Source of the DNA: Bacteroidales bacterium | GTDB taxonomy: Bacteria > Bacteroidota > Bacteroidia > Bacteroidales > WCHB1-69 | DNA: 64,000 nucleotides | Assembly: GCA_017549765.1 (NCBI GenBank) | Contig: JAFYNM010000029.1 | Location: 281,720-345,719, forward strand | Direction: 5' to 3' | Part shown: in pieces, positions 53,316-63,400 of the stretch | Numbering within the stretch: the stretch's first letter is position 1 | How the letters are laid out: each line of letters opens with the position of its first letter | The notes under the pieces: generated by a model | The model's input: only the letters and a program-made list of their open reading frames with translations | Told to the model about the DNA's origin: nothing | The model's database searches: none | Made by a program: the position numbers and the translations under genes

Positions 53316-56300
53316 CTACTCCACCGTCACCCTTATGCCCTGCGAGTGCGACTGGAACTCCGGCGCGTACATGCACTCGATGTGCGTGATGCCATTGCTG
53401 TAGGTGCCTGCCATGGTCGCCACAACCGTGTATTCAAAGACATACTTGCCTTTGGGCATCCAGTCGATAAAGAAGTGGGTGGCCACATCCTTGGTGGCCT
53501 CATAGTAGAACAAACCGTCCTGATATTTGTACTGTGAGAAGACGTTGACCGGCTCGAAGGCGGCGGCGCGCATGTCCTTGAGATGCACAAATTCCATGTC
53601 GCGGTCGCAGGTAATGACCACCCGGACACGTACCTTGTCACCCACATGGAGCGGGCTGTTCTCGGTGATAGCTTCCAGCACCTCGCCTTGCGCATTATAA
53701 CCCACCTTATAGAGCTGTTTCTGGATCTTCAGGTTCTGGTCGTCGCTCTCCGACACTTTGTCGATATTCTCGAAGTACTGCCAATAGAGGCCGCCCCACG
53801 CAGGTCTTTTGTCGCTCTTGCGGACGGACACCTCGGCCATTGCAGGGGTCAGTACCGAACCCTCCCAAGAGGTCTTGAAATAGCCACTGCCCGCATCCGT
53901 CTTTGTGTTCTCGTCTGGATACTGATGCCCGCCGACCATCACCGTGGCATCGCTCTCGGAGATGTCAGCCTGATTGAAGGTCAGCGCATAGCAGGCCTCT
54001 GTGGTGGCCTTCGTGGTTCCCCAATGTTGCGTCTGCTTCTGTTTCAACAACCACAACTGCATCTCCTCCACTGACTGCTCGTCATCGGGCGTGACGGTAT
54101 GGAAGGCCTCGATCATCATAGCCTGGCGCTCGATGGGCTGCTCGTACCAGTAATAGCCCAAACCCTGGCGTTTCCAATACATACCCATCTCCTCGCTGTG
54201 CTGCGCCATCGACTTCAGATACTGCAGAATCTTGACTGCCGTGGCCTTGTCGCCATTGCGATAGGCGATCAATGCCAGCATGGCCTGGGTATAGAAACTC
54301 TGTGATTTCCAGCCTTTCAGCGTGGCCCTATAGCAGGTGTCGTACGCATTCTTGTATTTTCCAGCTATCTTGTCTTGCATATAGAAGCTGCGGGCATAGA
54401 GGTAGAATGTCTCATTCACATACTGGATATCATGTTTCTTACGATTCAGATAGCGCTGATACATCTCCTCGTCCATATAGGAAACGGCCTTCTTGAGCAT
54501 GGCAGAAGAGGCCTCTGTCGGGATGTGGAGGGTCTTCAGATGTCCGAAGCCGGCCACGATGTGGGTCGTGACAAAGGTGCTGGTCTTGCCGCCGGCGAAC
54601 CAGGGCCAGCCGCCGTCGTCATTTTGGTTCTGCTCCAGCTGATGAAGCGTCTTCTTCTCTTCCTTCGACATGCGTTTCAGATCGAAGAGCAGCGCCACAT
54701 TCTGCTTGTTAGCGCCCTCGCGTTGCGCGTCCAGAAGCCACGGCGTCTCCTCGATCATAACCTGCTTCAGTTCCTGGTTCTTCTCCAAAGCGGAGCAGAA
54801 AGCGTCAGGGGACTCCAGCGCCCATCGGTCAAAGGTCTCTTTGATACGAGGATTGGAATTGAGGATGGTAGTCGCCATGATGTTGGCATAGTAGCGACTG
54901 AAGATCTGCTCATTGCAGTCGTGTGGGTACTCCATCATATAGGGCATCGCCTGGAGGGCGTACCACAACGGGTTAGGCGTGAACTCTAAGGTCAGTTTAT
55001 AGTGCTCCAGGGTGCCGTTGGGATGGGCGAAGCTCTCGCGGAATCGGCCAAAGGAGAACTTTTTCTCCCCTTTTCCAGAAATATGGAGCGGCATCGTCTC
55101 GGTCACCAGGATACGGTTGGTGAGCACGGGCAGCATCTTCTCCTCGCCGTCTCCGGGCACACCTTCGGGCGTGAGGTTGTGGGCGATCATGCGGTAGGTG
55201 ACGGCCGACATGCCGAAGGGCACGCTCACTGTAAAGTGGACCTCCTGCACACCGCCAGTCGGGATGTCATAGGCGGCACGTTCCTCGGCAGCCATCGCGA
55301 TGGGCTGTTGCGTCACCGCATCAAAGAACTGAAGGGTGGCAAATCCCTGGATGGAGGATGCGGACTTGTTGACCACCTTGGCCGAGAAGACCATCGTGTC
55401 GCCCTCGCGCAGGAATCGCGGCGTGTTGGGCACCAGCATCACCTCCTTCTGTGTCTGCACATACTTCAGGAAGGTGCCGTATTGCAGGTCCAGGTTGTGG
55501 GCCACGCCCTGCATCTTCCACTTGGTCAACGATTCCGGCATCGTGAAGGCCACATAGATGTCGCCATTCTCATCCGTGCGCAACATGGGATAGAAGAAGG
55601 CCGTCTCGTCGAAGTTGGTGCGCACCGTTTCGGACTCTTGCGGCTTCTCAGGCTCGGATTCTTCCACAACTAGTGCATCAGGGGCGGCTCCTGCACCTTC
55701 TCCCCTGGCCATAAAGGTCATCGGAACCTCATTGTCTGTGGCCATAATGGCTTCATCCATAGAACAATCGAATTCGAAATTCGCCGATTTTGACAGAAAC
55801 ATTCCTCTGAAATAAGTGGGAATCTGAAGCCAGAAATCCAGATATGGATAGTGGTGCTCATTGAGATAGTGATTGGAAAAATCCATGGATTTGATAGCGT
55901 AATTTAAAAGATTACTAAGACCATGACAATACCTTTCATGACGGAACTTGAGATCATAGAAGATCTTGTGAGCACCGCCCAAAGCGTCCAAGGAGTAATC
56001 ATACATGGTGCAGAGCACTTCCGCATTCACAGGACGTCCCTCCCGGTCGGTCAGGCGAATCTGGTACTCTTCCGCGCTACCAGGCAAGGTCTTGTCTTTA
56101 AAGCGGATAAAGTCAAAATGCAATTCCTGCTGGGTATTGGGCACCGACACTCTTTGCTCTCTTTGGGTTTGTCTCCCGTTTTGCATGGTAAAGATGTGAA
56201 CTGTGATACTGCCTGCATCCTGATCAGTCACAGGATATACAAATGTTTTGGCATTTTTGGAAAGATGAATCCATTGGGAGATGATCAGGCGACGGTTGAC

Positions 56301-59210
56301 GCTCATCTCGCAGAACACTTCTGCATCAGTGAGATAGGAGCCCACCTCAAAACGCAAGGTGTCGCCTGGCGCTACCTTTTGAGGCGCAGAGAGCCACAAC
56401 GGTTCGTAGGCGCTGCATCGCTTGGCATACTCATGATGCAAACACGTCTCATATTCGCGCTCCACCACCTGACCGTCAGGCTCCTCAGCCGTCAGCAGGA
56501 TTCTATAATAGCCATCCGAAAGACGATCCCAATTGGGAACGGGCAGATAGTTTTTCTCCTCTTTGGATATCGCAATCTCACCTCGGGCTATGAGTTTGGC
56601 AGGCCATTGCCGCCTGTCGTGGACCTCCTTAAAGTCATAGTGCGGAAACATCTTGTAAAAGGTTTTGGCATCCTCCACAAAAAAGTCCTCCGCCTCAGCA
56701 ATCGGATAGAGGTATTGGGCTGGAGCCGTCAGTGCAAAGATTTGGTAATGGACTGTCCCATCCTGCGGCTGAGAGGCCACATTGGTCAACGAGACGGGGA
56801 AACGGTTCTCGTCACGCCCCACCGTCACAAAGGAGGGGACTTCAGCCTCCAAAACCAATGAGCGGTTGCTGATGACGATCCGGGCAGAGCCGGAGCGCGT
56901 TTCTCCGTTCACATCGGTAACATCCACTTCCACCACATAACGATACAACGGAAAGTCGCCGTCCTTACCGACCATCTCTTTAGCCACAAAGTCGATGGCA
57001 AAGCGTCCGTCGCTATCGCATACTGTCTCTCCCTGATCGATCATCTCACTATTCGGATATGGGTTATATCCGTAGCGTCGCCAAGGATAGGTGACAGAAC
57101 GGGTGACGCGATAATCAACCTGCGCATCCGAGATGCCATAGCCCGCGAATGCCTCCGCCACGCCTTCTACATGGACGGTCTGTCCGGCACGGTAGGTCTC
57201 CTTGGGCGTCTCAACCGTCACCTCAAAGGTGGGGCGCTTGTACTCCTCCACATGAAAAGTAACGGTCCATGCCCCTTGAGAACCTTCCGCTCTGCCTACT
57301 ATGGTATAATGGCCTGTCAATCCACCTTCCGGCAAATCAAAGGAGCCAGCCACAGAGCCATACTCATTGGTGACCAGTTGCTGTTCGGCCACTTTCTGGT
57401 AGTTTGCATCCTTCAGCTCTACGGACACTTTCCTGCCTTCCAACAGTGTCATGGAGTCAGTCTCTCCGGCTTTCAAGACAATCTGTCGGAGAATGCCCTT
57501 GAAATAGACCTTTTGTCCAGGACGATACAAACTCCTATCGGTCAAGACGGACATCTCTAAGTCTCGACTATCTTCTCGATATGAAGTCCACCAGTGTGGG
57601 CCCTTTTTCAACCATAAAGTCTGTCCATTCCACTCGACAGAGAGAAGATGGAGCAGATGGTCTCTCTTAATGTCCGGATAGACAAATCCCTCGGAGTTGG
57701 TCGTCAAAGACATAGGCTCCGTGACAGTTTTTCTATTAACCCGCACCTCCGTTTCCATGTTCACCACGGCATTAGACAAGGGCTCGCCAGTAGTGCGATT
57801 CACTACGAGAGCAGCGAACTGGTCATTGGCATTTCGATCATAATGGAACAGTTCTATGTCGGTCACCTGGTAGCGCACCGAGAAAAACGCATCCACTTTG
57901 GTACTCAAAGGCTTGTCCGTAAAGACCAGCAAATAGCAGCCCGCCTTTTGTGCCGGAACGGTCACATAGCCAGTGTGCATTCGGTAGTCGTATTGTGGAG
58001 CCAGCTCTATCTTTTCCGTATGGCAGGGCTTCATCTTGACTATCCGGCGCAAGAAATCATCATGATTCAGCGTTTCCAACTCTTCATTTAACTTTTGGGA
58101 GATCTCTATAACGTTTAGGTAGCACTCCGTGATATTACGATAGGAGACCACTGTCAACATCGGCTTGCCAGGAGCCACCATGAAAGTGCCCGTGGCTGAC
58201 GATACGTTCAGGCTACGCCCCTTAATCCTGGAGATGGCGGCGGCGGCATTGCCGGCTTCCAAGGATTCAGGAGCCGTCTGACGTATTTTTTCACAATATT
58301 GAATAGCCAACACATAATAATCCTTCGCCTCTGGGCACACATCCAGATTCTCTTCGTAGAGATCACCACATCTCTGATACTCCCCGGCAATTAACCAATA
58401 GAGCAACTCTATGCCATCATAGCCACGGAAGTCATCTTCCAATTCAATGAGTTTCTTCAGATACCATGTCTCGGAATCCTCCAATCCCATTCTCCTGTCG
58501 TGCAGGATGTAATAACACTCCAAGACCTTATTGATATAGGGCTTTTTTTCAGGCCTGGCGTACAGATAACGGGCCCACTGCTGATAGAGCCACAATATCC
58601 GTTGATTGCAGGTCGGCGTTTCCGACAAGGGTATCTCCACCGTCAGGAAAGTGGCAGGATTCCAAAGCTCCTTCAGCGGCAACTTGGCCCTGTCTGATCG
58701 ACTTAGAAAGTCCTGAGATTGCAGGTAGCGCATATAGCGGCTCGCCAGAAGATCGTACAGCGTAGGAGTCAACAAGAAATTCGAGGTGTCGTTCAGCAGC
58801 AGCTTCCAATCTTCAATGGGCGTCCGCTGCAACAGATCGGCATTTTGCAACGACAGCTGCCAGTGCTCATCAGCATGTCGTTTCAGCGTCTTGAGATCCC
58901 ACTCCTTGAAATCCTCCGGCTCCGTTTCCATCTCCGTGCGGTTGATGATAACCCAACTAATATCATCAGCATACCGATCATAGAACTGCGCCATACAGCT
59001 ATGCCAGATGGCATTGGCCACCGGATCCCCTTGGGTGAGAGCCAGATTGTCCTGAATGAGTTGGTGGATGCTGTCCGAAAAAAAATCGTCCCGTCGGTTC
59101 GAGGTCTCCATCTGCTTCCAGATTTCCACAATTTGTTTGGTGGTTTGTTGCGACATACCCATGGTTACAATCAAAAATAAGGTTATGGTTAAAGATATTT
59201 TTTTCATCAT
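53316..59210 (-). CDS. Bacterial alpha-2-macroglobulin with thioester motif
   Basis: About 1,964 residues starting MMKKISLTITLFLIVTMGMS, a signal peptide without lipobox Cys; further upstream codons are rejected for lack of a signal. An atypical N-terminal helical region (about 25-400) precedes macroglobulin domains: MG2 'VLTDRSLYRPGQKVYFKG' (about 555), MG3/MG4 'EYKRPTFEVTVETPKETYRAGQTVHVEG', A2M core 'LRTDENGDIYVAFTMPESLTKWK' (about 1215). The thioester motif is CNEQ in 'EYPHDCNEQIFSRYY' (Cys near 1431), followed by an alpha-helical thioester domain. Such proteins trap proteases in the periplasm or at the surface. No T9SS sorting domain is present, and no pbpC (its frequent partner in proteobacteria) is adjacent. 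Confidence 0.93.
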   Translation of the reverse strand: MMKKISLTITLFLIVTMGMSQQTTKQIVEIWKQMETSNRRDDFFSDSIHQLIQDNLALTQGDPVANAIWHSCMAQFYDRYADDISWVIINRTEMETEPEDFKEWDLKTLKRHADEHWQLSLQNADLLQRTPIEDWKLLLNDTSNFLLTPTLYDLLASRYMRYLQSQDFLSRSDRAKLPLKELWNPATFLTVEIPLSETPTCNQRILWLYQQWARYLYARPEKKPYINKVLECYYILHDRRMGLEDSETWYLKKLIELEDDFRGYDGIELLYWLIAGEYQRCGDLYEENLDVCPEAKDYYVLAIQYCEKIRQTAPESLEAGNAAAAISRIKGRSLNVSSATGTFMVAPGKPMLTVVSYRNITECYLNVIEISQKLNEELETLNHDDFLRRIVKMKPCHTEKIELAPQYDYRMHTGYVTVPAQKAGCYLLVFTDKPLSTKVDAFFSVRYQVTDIELFHYDRNANDQFAALVVNRTTGEPLSNAVVNMETEVRVNRKTVTEPMSLTTNSEGFVYPDIKRDHLLHLLSVEWNGQTLWLKKGPHWWTSYREDSRDLEMSVLTDRSLYRPGQKVYFKGILRQIVLKAGETDSMTLLEGRKVSVELKDANYQKVAEQQLVTNEYGSVAGSFDLPEGGLTGHYTIVGRAEGSQGAWTVTFHVEEYKRPTFEVTVETPKETYRAGQTVHVEGVAEAFAGYGISDAQVDYRVTRSVTYPWRRYGYNPYPNSEMIDQGETVCDSDGRFAIDFVAKEMVGKDGDFPLYRYVVEVDVTDVNGETRSGSARIVISNRSLVLEAEVPSFVTVGRDENRFPVSLTNVASQPQDGTVHYQIFALTAPAQYLYPIAEAEDFFVEDAKTFYKMFPHYDFKEVHDRRQWPAKLIARGEIAISKEEKNYLPVPNWDRLSDGYYRILLTAEEPDGQVVEREYETCLHHEYAKRCSAYEPLWLSAPQKVAPGDTLRFEVGSYLTDAEVFCEMSVNRRLIISQWIHLSKNAKTFVYPVTDQDAGSITVHIFTMQNGRQTQREQRVSVPNTQQELHFDFIRFKDKTLPGSAEEYQIRLTDREGRPVNAEVLCTMYDYSLDALGGAHKIFYDLKFRHERYCHGLSNLLNYAIKSMDFSNHYLNEHHYPYLDFWLQIPTYFRGMFLSKSANFEFDCSMDEAIMATDNEVPMTFMARGEGAGAAPDALVVEESEPEKPQESETVRTNFDETAFFYPMLRTDENGDIYVAFTMPESLTKWKMQGVAHNLDLQYGTFLKYVQTQKEVMLVPNTPRFLREGDTMVFSAKVVNKSASSIQGFATLQFFDAVTQQPIAMAAEERAAYDIPTGGVQEVHFTVSVPFGMSAVTYRMIAHNLTPEGVPGDGEEKMLPVLTNRILVTETMPLHISGKGEKKFSFGRFRESFAHPNGTLEHYKLTLEFTPNPLWYALQAMPYMMEYPHDCNEQIFSRYYANIMATTILNSNPRIKETFDRWALESPDAFCSALEKNQELKQVMIEETPWLLDAQREGANKQNVALLFDLKRMSKEEKKTLHQLEQNQNDDGGWPWFAGGKTSTFVTTHIVAGFGHLKTLHIPTEASSAMLKKAVSYMDEEMYQRYLNRKKHDIQYVNETFYLYARSFYMQDKIAGKYKNAYDTCYRATLKGWKSQSFYTQAMLALIAYRNGDKATAVKILQYLKSMAQHSEEMGMYWKRQGLGYYWYEQPIERQAMMIEAFHTVTPDDEQSVEEMQLWLLKQKQTQHWGTTKATTEACYALTFNQADISESDATVMVGGHQYPDENTKTDAGSGYFKTSWEGSVLTPAMAEVSVRKSDKRPAWGGLYWQYFENIDKVSESDDQNLKIQKQLYKVGYNAQGEVLEAITENSPLHVGDKVRVRVVITCDRDMEFVHLKDMRAAAFEPVNVFSQYKYQDGLFYYEATKDVATHFFIDWMPKGKYVFEYTVVATMAGTYSNGITHIECMYAPEFQSHSQGIRVTVE

Positions 59211-59351
59211 TTTAAAGATTTCGACAAAAACTGGATAGACTATGCCGGATGGTAAAATGTTTATTCTTTTATCCCAAAAAACAGATTTATAAAATCGGGG
59301 TAAAAATACAAAAAACTTAGGAGTCATCCCCGATGATATGCATAAATATTG

Positions 59352-59359
59352 TATTTTTG
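59352..59359 (+). promoter_or_regulatory. -7 element for the SRPBCC-like/lptB operon
   Basis: TATTTTTG on the plus strand, 18 nt before the ATG at 59378. Confidence 0.6.
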
Positions 59360-59377
59360 CCCTAAATTTTTTCCAGC

Positions 59378-59791
59378 ATGAATTTAAGCAGCAATACAGA
59401 GACGGTACACATGTCGGCAGAACGGTTATTCACCCTCCTCAGTGCCTTCTGCGACACTACCAGTCCGGCTTTCCAAGAGATCAAGAAGATGGCCGACATC
59501 ACCCCCACGGAGAACGGATTCAGCTTCAGCTCCGCCATGATCAATGGCATGGTCCAACTCAAAGAGGCGGTACCCTACTCCAGCGTCACCTACGCCATCG
59601 ACACGGACAAGAAGATCTCCGGCGTGGCCACGTTCCTGATCAACGGCACGGACGAGACGCATGCCGACCTGCAGATCAAGACCGACGCGCAAGTTCCATT
59701 CCTGCTGAAAGCGTTCATCGAGGAACCCCTGAGAAGAGGCATGGACCAGATCGTCGGTAGAATCAAAGAGATGGTGGAACAACAAGCCTAA
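59378..59791 (+). CDS. Small SRPBCC/START-like protein
   Basis: A 137-residue soluble protein with no signal. '[28 protein letters not shown]' at the start and the amphipathic C-terminal helix '[29 protein letters not shown]' are typical of the SRPBCC hydrophobic-ligand fold, but identity to named families is not evident by eye. It shares a promoter with lptB (11-nt gap), which hints at a lipid-related role; this is inference. Confidence 0.6.
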   Translation: MNLSSNTETVHMSAERLFTLLSAFCDTTSPAFQEIKKMADITPTENGFSFSSAMINGMVQLKEAVPYSSVTYAIDTDKKISGVATFLINGTDETHADLQIKTDAQVPFLLKAFIEEPLRRGMDQIVGRIKEMVEQQA

Positions 59792-59802
59792 TCGCATCAG
59801 CT

Positions 59803-60534
59803 ATGGAGCATCACATTCGGACCGAATTGCTAGTCAAGAAATACAAGAACCGCACGGTGGTCAACGAGGTCAGCGTGGAGTTCTCGCAAGGAGAGATTGT
59901 GGGACTGCTGGGACCTAATGGCGCCGGCAAGACAACCTCCTTCTATATGATTGTGGGACTCATCAAGCCCTTCTCCGGCAAGATCTTCCTCGACGAACAA
60001 GACATCACCACCTTCCCCATGTACAAGCGGGCGCAGATGGGCATCGCCTACCTGCCGCAGGAGGCCTCCATCTTCCGCCATCTGACTGTAGAGGACAACA
60101 TCCGGGCCATCCTGGAGTTCAAATACAACAACAAAGCGGAACGCGAGGATCGGCTGGAATCGCTCATCTCTGAATTCAATATCCAGAAGGTGCGCAAGAA
60201 CAAGGGCAACAACCTGTCGGGTGGCGAGCGCCGCCGCGTGGAGATCGCCCGCTGTCTGGCCTCAGACCCCAAGTTCATCCTCCTGGACGAGCCCTTCGCC
60301 GGCGTGGACCCCATCGCCGTGGAAGACATCCAGCATATCGTCGCCAAACTCAAAGACAAGAACATCGGCATCGTCATCACCGACCATAATGTGCACGAGA
60401 CGCTCTCCATCACGGATCGCGCCTATCTGCTCTACGAAGGCAAAGTGCTGAAGTCGGGCACCGCCGAGGACCTCGCCGCCGACCCTATCGTCAAGCGCGT
60501 CTATCTGGGCTCCAACTTTGAGCTGAGGAAATAA
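59803..60534 (+). CDS. lptB: LPS export ABC transporter ATP-binding protein
   Basis: A 243-residue ABC ATPase with Walker A '[14 protein letters not shown]', Q-loop '[18 protein letters not shown]' (LptB-typical), signature '[17 protein letters not shown]', Walker B '[16 protein letters not shown]' and switch His in '[13 protein letters not shown]'. It powers LPS extraction by LptFG. Other lpt genes are not adjacent. It ends exactly where the convergent S8 protease gene ends, with no spacer. Confidence 0.95.
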   Translation: MEHHIRTELLVKKYKNRTVVNEVSVEFSQGEIVGLLGPNGAGKTTSFYMIVGLIKPFSGKIFLDEQDITTFPMYKRAQMGIAYLPQEASIFRHLTVEDNIRAILEFKYNNKAEREDRLESLISEFNIQKVRKNKGNNLSGGERRRVEIARCLASDPKFILLDEPFAGVDPIAVEDIQHIVAKLKDKNIGIVITDHNVHETLSITDRAYLLYEGKVLKSGTAEDLAADPIVKRVYLGSNFELRK

Positions 60535-62253
60535 CTACTCCTGCCCTACCACATAGCTATACGTATTCCCTTCATACTCTATCTCCAACTCTTCCAGCCG
60601 CCACTCTTCCTGTTTGGAGAGCTTGGAAAGGCGTAACGTGTATAAAGACAATTGGGGCATCACGGCTCCTGCCTTGTGAGGAAGAAAGTTCAAGTCGGCC
60701 ACTTGCTTTTTGATCTTCATTTTCCGGCCACTCTTAAGACTGAAGTGAGAAACGGTATTCTCATTTTCCTGCAGGACGATGTTCAATTCATAGTTTCCTT
60801 TTTTGTTTTTCTTCGCCACATAGGAGTCGAACCAGATCATTCCATTTTCAGGTTCAGGCTGACGGAGTATATTGTAGGCTTTCAAGAAGTCGGTGATACC
60901 ATAGCCCCGTTGGTCGTCAGGATTCTCATAGAGTTGTCCGCTTTTGCGCACGGCCTCCATGATCTCCACATTGGTCTTGTCGGGGAATGCTTGCCACAGG
61001 CAGGCGACCATGCCAGACAAGATAGGCGACGAGAAGGAGGTGCCTGCCGCCCACGCCAGTTTGCCCTTCTGGTTGCAGACCGCAGCCATCAAGCCCACGG
61101 CACAGGCATCAGGCTTCACGCGACCGTCGGCAGTGGGGCCCCATGAAGAGAAGCCCGCCACTGTGCTGTCACCCATAACCGCTCCCACGGTGAGGATGCC
61201 ATTTGCATCGGCGGGTGTGCCGAGATATTTCCACTTCTGAGATCCGGCATTGCCAGCGCTGTTGCAGATGATCATTCCCTTCACAGAGGCAACAGATGCT
61301 GCCCGAGAGGCACGACTCTCCAGACCGTTCAGGTCTTCGTAGCTGCGCCGCTGTGCCACGGTATCGTCAAAGGTGGTGTAGCCCAACGAAGAGTTCAAAA
61401 CCTGGCATCCCAGACTATCGGCCCACTCCAGGCCGGCCACCCAATAGTCCTCCTCCACTTTGGTCTCCGAACGGGCATCCTCGGTCTGACAGAGATAGAC
61501 CTGCGCCATCGGAGCCGTGCCCAGCAGCTTTCCCGGCGTATAGGCCGCTATGCACGACAAGACCATCGTGCCGTGACTGTGCTTGCGGAAAGGATTCTGG
61601 TCGGGCTGCACGAAGTTACGCGCGCCCAACAGACGATGGTCGTCGCGCAGTGTCTGGAAAAACGGGATGCTGTCCACATTCACAAAGCCACCGTCCATGA
61701 CCATCATCTGCATGCCTTCACCATGGTAACCCATACGATGCAACCACTGCGCATTGTTCATCCACATCTGATTCGCGGCGTTGCCGTAGTCAGTCTTTTG
61801 TGTATTGCCTTCCCATGAATGTTGGATCGGCTGATTCGGATCTTCCAGATAGAGGAACTCCACAATGGGCTCATCCTCAATCGTATCCAAACGCGAGGTA
61901 CACTCCACCATACTCACAAAGGGCAATTGGCCCAGCATCTGCTCCACCGAGTCGCAGGTGCTGTAAATCGTGATGCCATTGAGCCACTTGGAAGTAACAC
62001 AGAGATAGGCAGTGCTGTCTGCGGCAAGGACCCGCCGCACATACTCGGGATTGACCGGCAGATCCGTGGTGGTCACCGGAATGCGGAAGTGTTGACGTTG
62101 CGCGATGGCACGGGGAGAGAGGAACTCCTCGGGACGAGCCACGGAATAAGGAGTACCCTTCTTATCCTTGAACTGAACCCAATATTTAGCTGGGGACTGG
62201 GCCGAAGCAACCAGAAGATTGAATAAAAAGAACAGTAACAGAAGCTTTTTCAT
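60535..62253 (-). CDS. Exported S8 (subtilisin-like) serine protease
   Basis: 572 residues: signal peptide (MKKLLLLFFLFNLLVASAQS), a propeptide-like region with 'LSPRAIAQRQ' typical of Bacteroidetes S8 enzymes, then catalytic triad Asp187 ('MMVMDGGF'), His227 ('HSHGTMVLS') and Ser406 ('AAGTSFSSPILSG'), oxyanion Asn in 'IICNSAGNAGSQKW'. The C-terminal 90 residues are beta-rich, without a clear T9SS sorting motif, so it may stay in the periplasm or outer membrane. Confidence 0.93.
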   Translation of the reverse strand: MKKLLLLFFLFNLLVASAQSPAKYWVQFKDKKGTPYSVARPEEFLSPRAIAQRQHFRIPVTTTDLPVNPEYVRRVLAADSTAYLCVTSKWLNGITIYSTCDSVEQMLGQLPFVSMVECTSRLDTIEDEPIVEFLYLEDPNQPIQHSWEGNTQKTDYGNAANQMWMNNAQWLHRMGYHGEGMQMMVMDGGFVNVDSIPFFQTLRDDHRLLGARNFVQPDQNPFRKHSHGTMVLSCIAAYTPGKLLGTAPMAQVYLCQTEDARSETKVEEDYWVAGLEWADSLGCQVLNSSLGYTTFDDTVAQRRSYEDLNGLESRASRAASVASVKGMIICNSAGNAGSQKWKYLGTPADANGILTVGAVMGDSTVAGFSSWGPTADGRVKPDACAVGLMAAVCNQKGKLAWAAGTSFSSPILSGMVACLWQAFPDKTNVEIMEAVRKSGQLYENPDDQRGYGITDFLKAYNILRQPEPENGMIWFDSYVAKKNKKGNYELNIVLQENENTVSHFSLKSGRKMKIKKQVADLNFLPHKAGAVMPQLSLYTLRLSKLSKQEEWRLEELEIEYEGNTYSYVVGQE

Positions 62254-62263
62254 ATTTCAAGAT

Positions 62264-62300
62264 TAACAAAAAAAGCACTCATGAAAACCACAAGTGCTTT
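62264..62300 (-). terminator. Terminator of the tRNA-Ser/tRNA-Val transcript
   Basis: AAAGCACT and AGTGCTTT form an 8-bp stem with a 13-nt loop; on the minus strand a T run follows. Confidence 0.75.
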
Positions 62301-62310
62301 GAAATCAAAG

Positions 62311-62385
62311 TGATCTGTACAAGATTTGAACTTGTGACCTCTTGCCTGTCAAGCAAGCGCTCTAAACCAACTGAGCTAACAGATC
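62311..62385 (-). tRNA. tRNA-Val (anticodon GAC)
   Basis: A 75-nt cloverleaf: acceptor GATCTGT/ACAGATC, D arm TAGCTCAGTTGGTT, anticodon stem CTTGC/GCAAG with loop TTGACAG giving GAC, T arm ACAAG-TTCAAAT-CTTGT. CCA is not encoded. Confidence 0.92.
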
Positions 62386-62390
62386 AGGTG

Positions 62391-62478
62391 CGGAAAGACT
62401 GGGATTCGAACCCAGGAGGCGCTTTTGGCGCCTACACGCTCTCCAGGCGTGCGCCTTCGACCACTCGGCCATCTTTCC
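62391..62478 (-). tRNA. tRNA-Ser (anticodon GGA)
   Basis: An 88-nt class II tRNA: acceptor GGAAAGA/TCTTTCC, anticodon stem CACGC/GCGTG with loop CTGGAGA (GGA), a long variable arm GGCGCC-AAAA-GCGCC region, and T arm CTGGG-TTCGAAT-CCCAG. It is upstream of tRNA-Val, 5 nt apart, on one transcript. Confidence 0.95.
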
Positions 62479-62488
62479 TTTGCGGCCG

Positions 62489-62496
62489 CAAAAGTA
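62489..62496 (-). promoter_or_regulatory. -7 element for the tRNA-Ser/tRNA-Val operon
   Basis: TACTTTTG on the minus strand, 10 nt before tRNA-Ser; matches TAnnTTTG. Confidence 0.65.
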
Positions 62497-62531
62497 CATT
62501 TTTTTTCGATTATTCAAACTATAAAATTTTA

Positions 62532-62539
62532 TATCTTTG
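62532..62539 (+). promoter_or_regulatory. -7 element for the nuclease lipoprotein
   Basis: TATCTTTG on the plus strand; it overlaps an in-frame ATG at 62537 and therefore supports the start at 62555. Confidence 0.6.
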
Positions 62540-62554
62540 CATTTTCTGAAAAAC

Positions 62555-63400
62555 ATGAGGAAACGTATTTTTAAACAGTTTAATATCAGCAAGATATACT
62601 TAGCATTTTTTTTGCTGGCCTTGATTTTCACCAGTTGTCGCGATGCTGGTGCCAAGGGTTTTCGTTCCCCATTTGGGGCAAAAGAGGAAGCTTTGGCCGC
62701 ATCCGACACCGACATCATGCTGGAATTGCCCGTCTATACCGTCACGCGTACCGGCCAGACCATCTACCATTGTGGCTACACCGTCAACTTCAACCCGGAG
62801 TGGCTCATCCCCAACTGGGTGGCCTACGAGCTGACCAAAGAGGAGGCCCGAGGCACGGTAGGACGCGCCTCCTACTTCATCCCAGATCCCGACCTGGAGA
62901 CCCGATGTCCTTCCTATAAAGACTATTCATCATCGGTCTATGACCGCGGCCACATGGCTCCTGCCGGTGATATGAAATGGGATCCGCAAGCCATGGAGGA
63001 GAGCTTCTTCATGACCAACGTATGCCCGCAGGACCACGAACTCAACGATGGCGACTGGCGGCTGCTGGAGGAGCAGATCCGCCGCTGGGCACTCAAATAC
63101 GGCAATATCTATATTGTATGCGGCCCTCTCGTCTCCGACAACCCCGAACGGATCGGACGCAGCAAGGTGGCCGTGCCCGACGGCTTCTTCAAGGTTGTGC
63201 TCTGCAAAATCAACGGAGAGTGGCAGGCTTTAGGCTTCCTTTTCGACAATGAAGGAACTCATCACAGCCTCAAAACCTACTGCCGCTCTGTGGATGAGGT
63301 GGAGAAACTCACCGGCATCGACTTCTTCTCCGCCCTGGAAGACGCTGTCGAGGACAAAATCGAAGCCCAACACAACCCCACCGTCTGGGGACTGCGATAG
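62555..63400 (+). CDS. DNA/RNA non-specific endonuclease lipoprotein (DRGH nuclease)
   Basis: 281 residues from MRKRIFKQFNISKIYLAFFL. Lipobox 'LIFTSCRD' (Cys28) predicts a lipoprotein. The nuclease core has the DRGH motif in 'SSSVYDRGHMAPAGDM' (catalytic His near 133), 'FFMTNVCPQDHELNDGDWRLLEEQIRRWA' (metal-binding Asn region) and 'YIVCGPL', 'VPDGFFKVVLC'. It is probably a surface or periplasmic nuclease used for DNA scavenging or defence. The TAG stop codon runs into a heptamer repeat array. Confidence 0.93.
   Translation: MRKRIFKQFNISKIYLAFFLLALIFTSCRDAGAKGFRSPFGAKEEALAASDTDIMLELPVYTVTRTGQTIYHCGYTVNFNPEWLIPNWVAYELTKEEARGTVGRASYFIPDPDLETRCPSYKDYSSSVYDRGHMAPAGDMKWDPQAMEESFFMTNVCPQDHELNDGDWRLLEEQIRRWALKYGNIYIVCGPLVSDNPERIGRSKVAVPDGFFKVVLCKINGEWQALGFLFDNEGTHHSLKTYCRSVDEVEKLTGIDFFSALEDAVEDKIEAQHNPTVWGLR

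Noticed and set aside
62537..62554. Upstream ATG for the nuclease lipoprotein
   Set aside because: The ATG overlaps the TATCTTTG promoter element, so it cannot be in the transcript.
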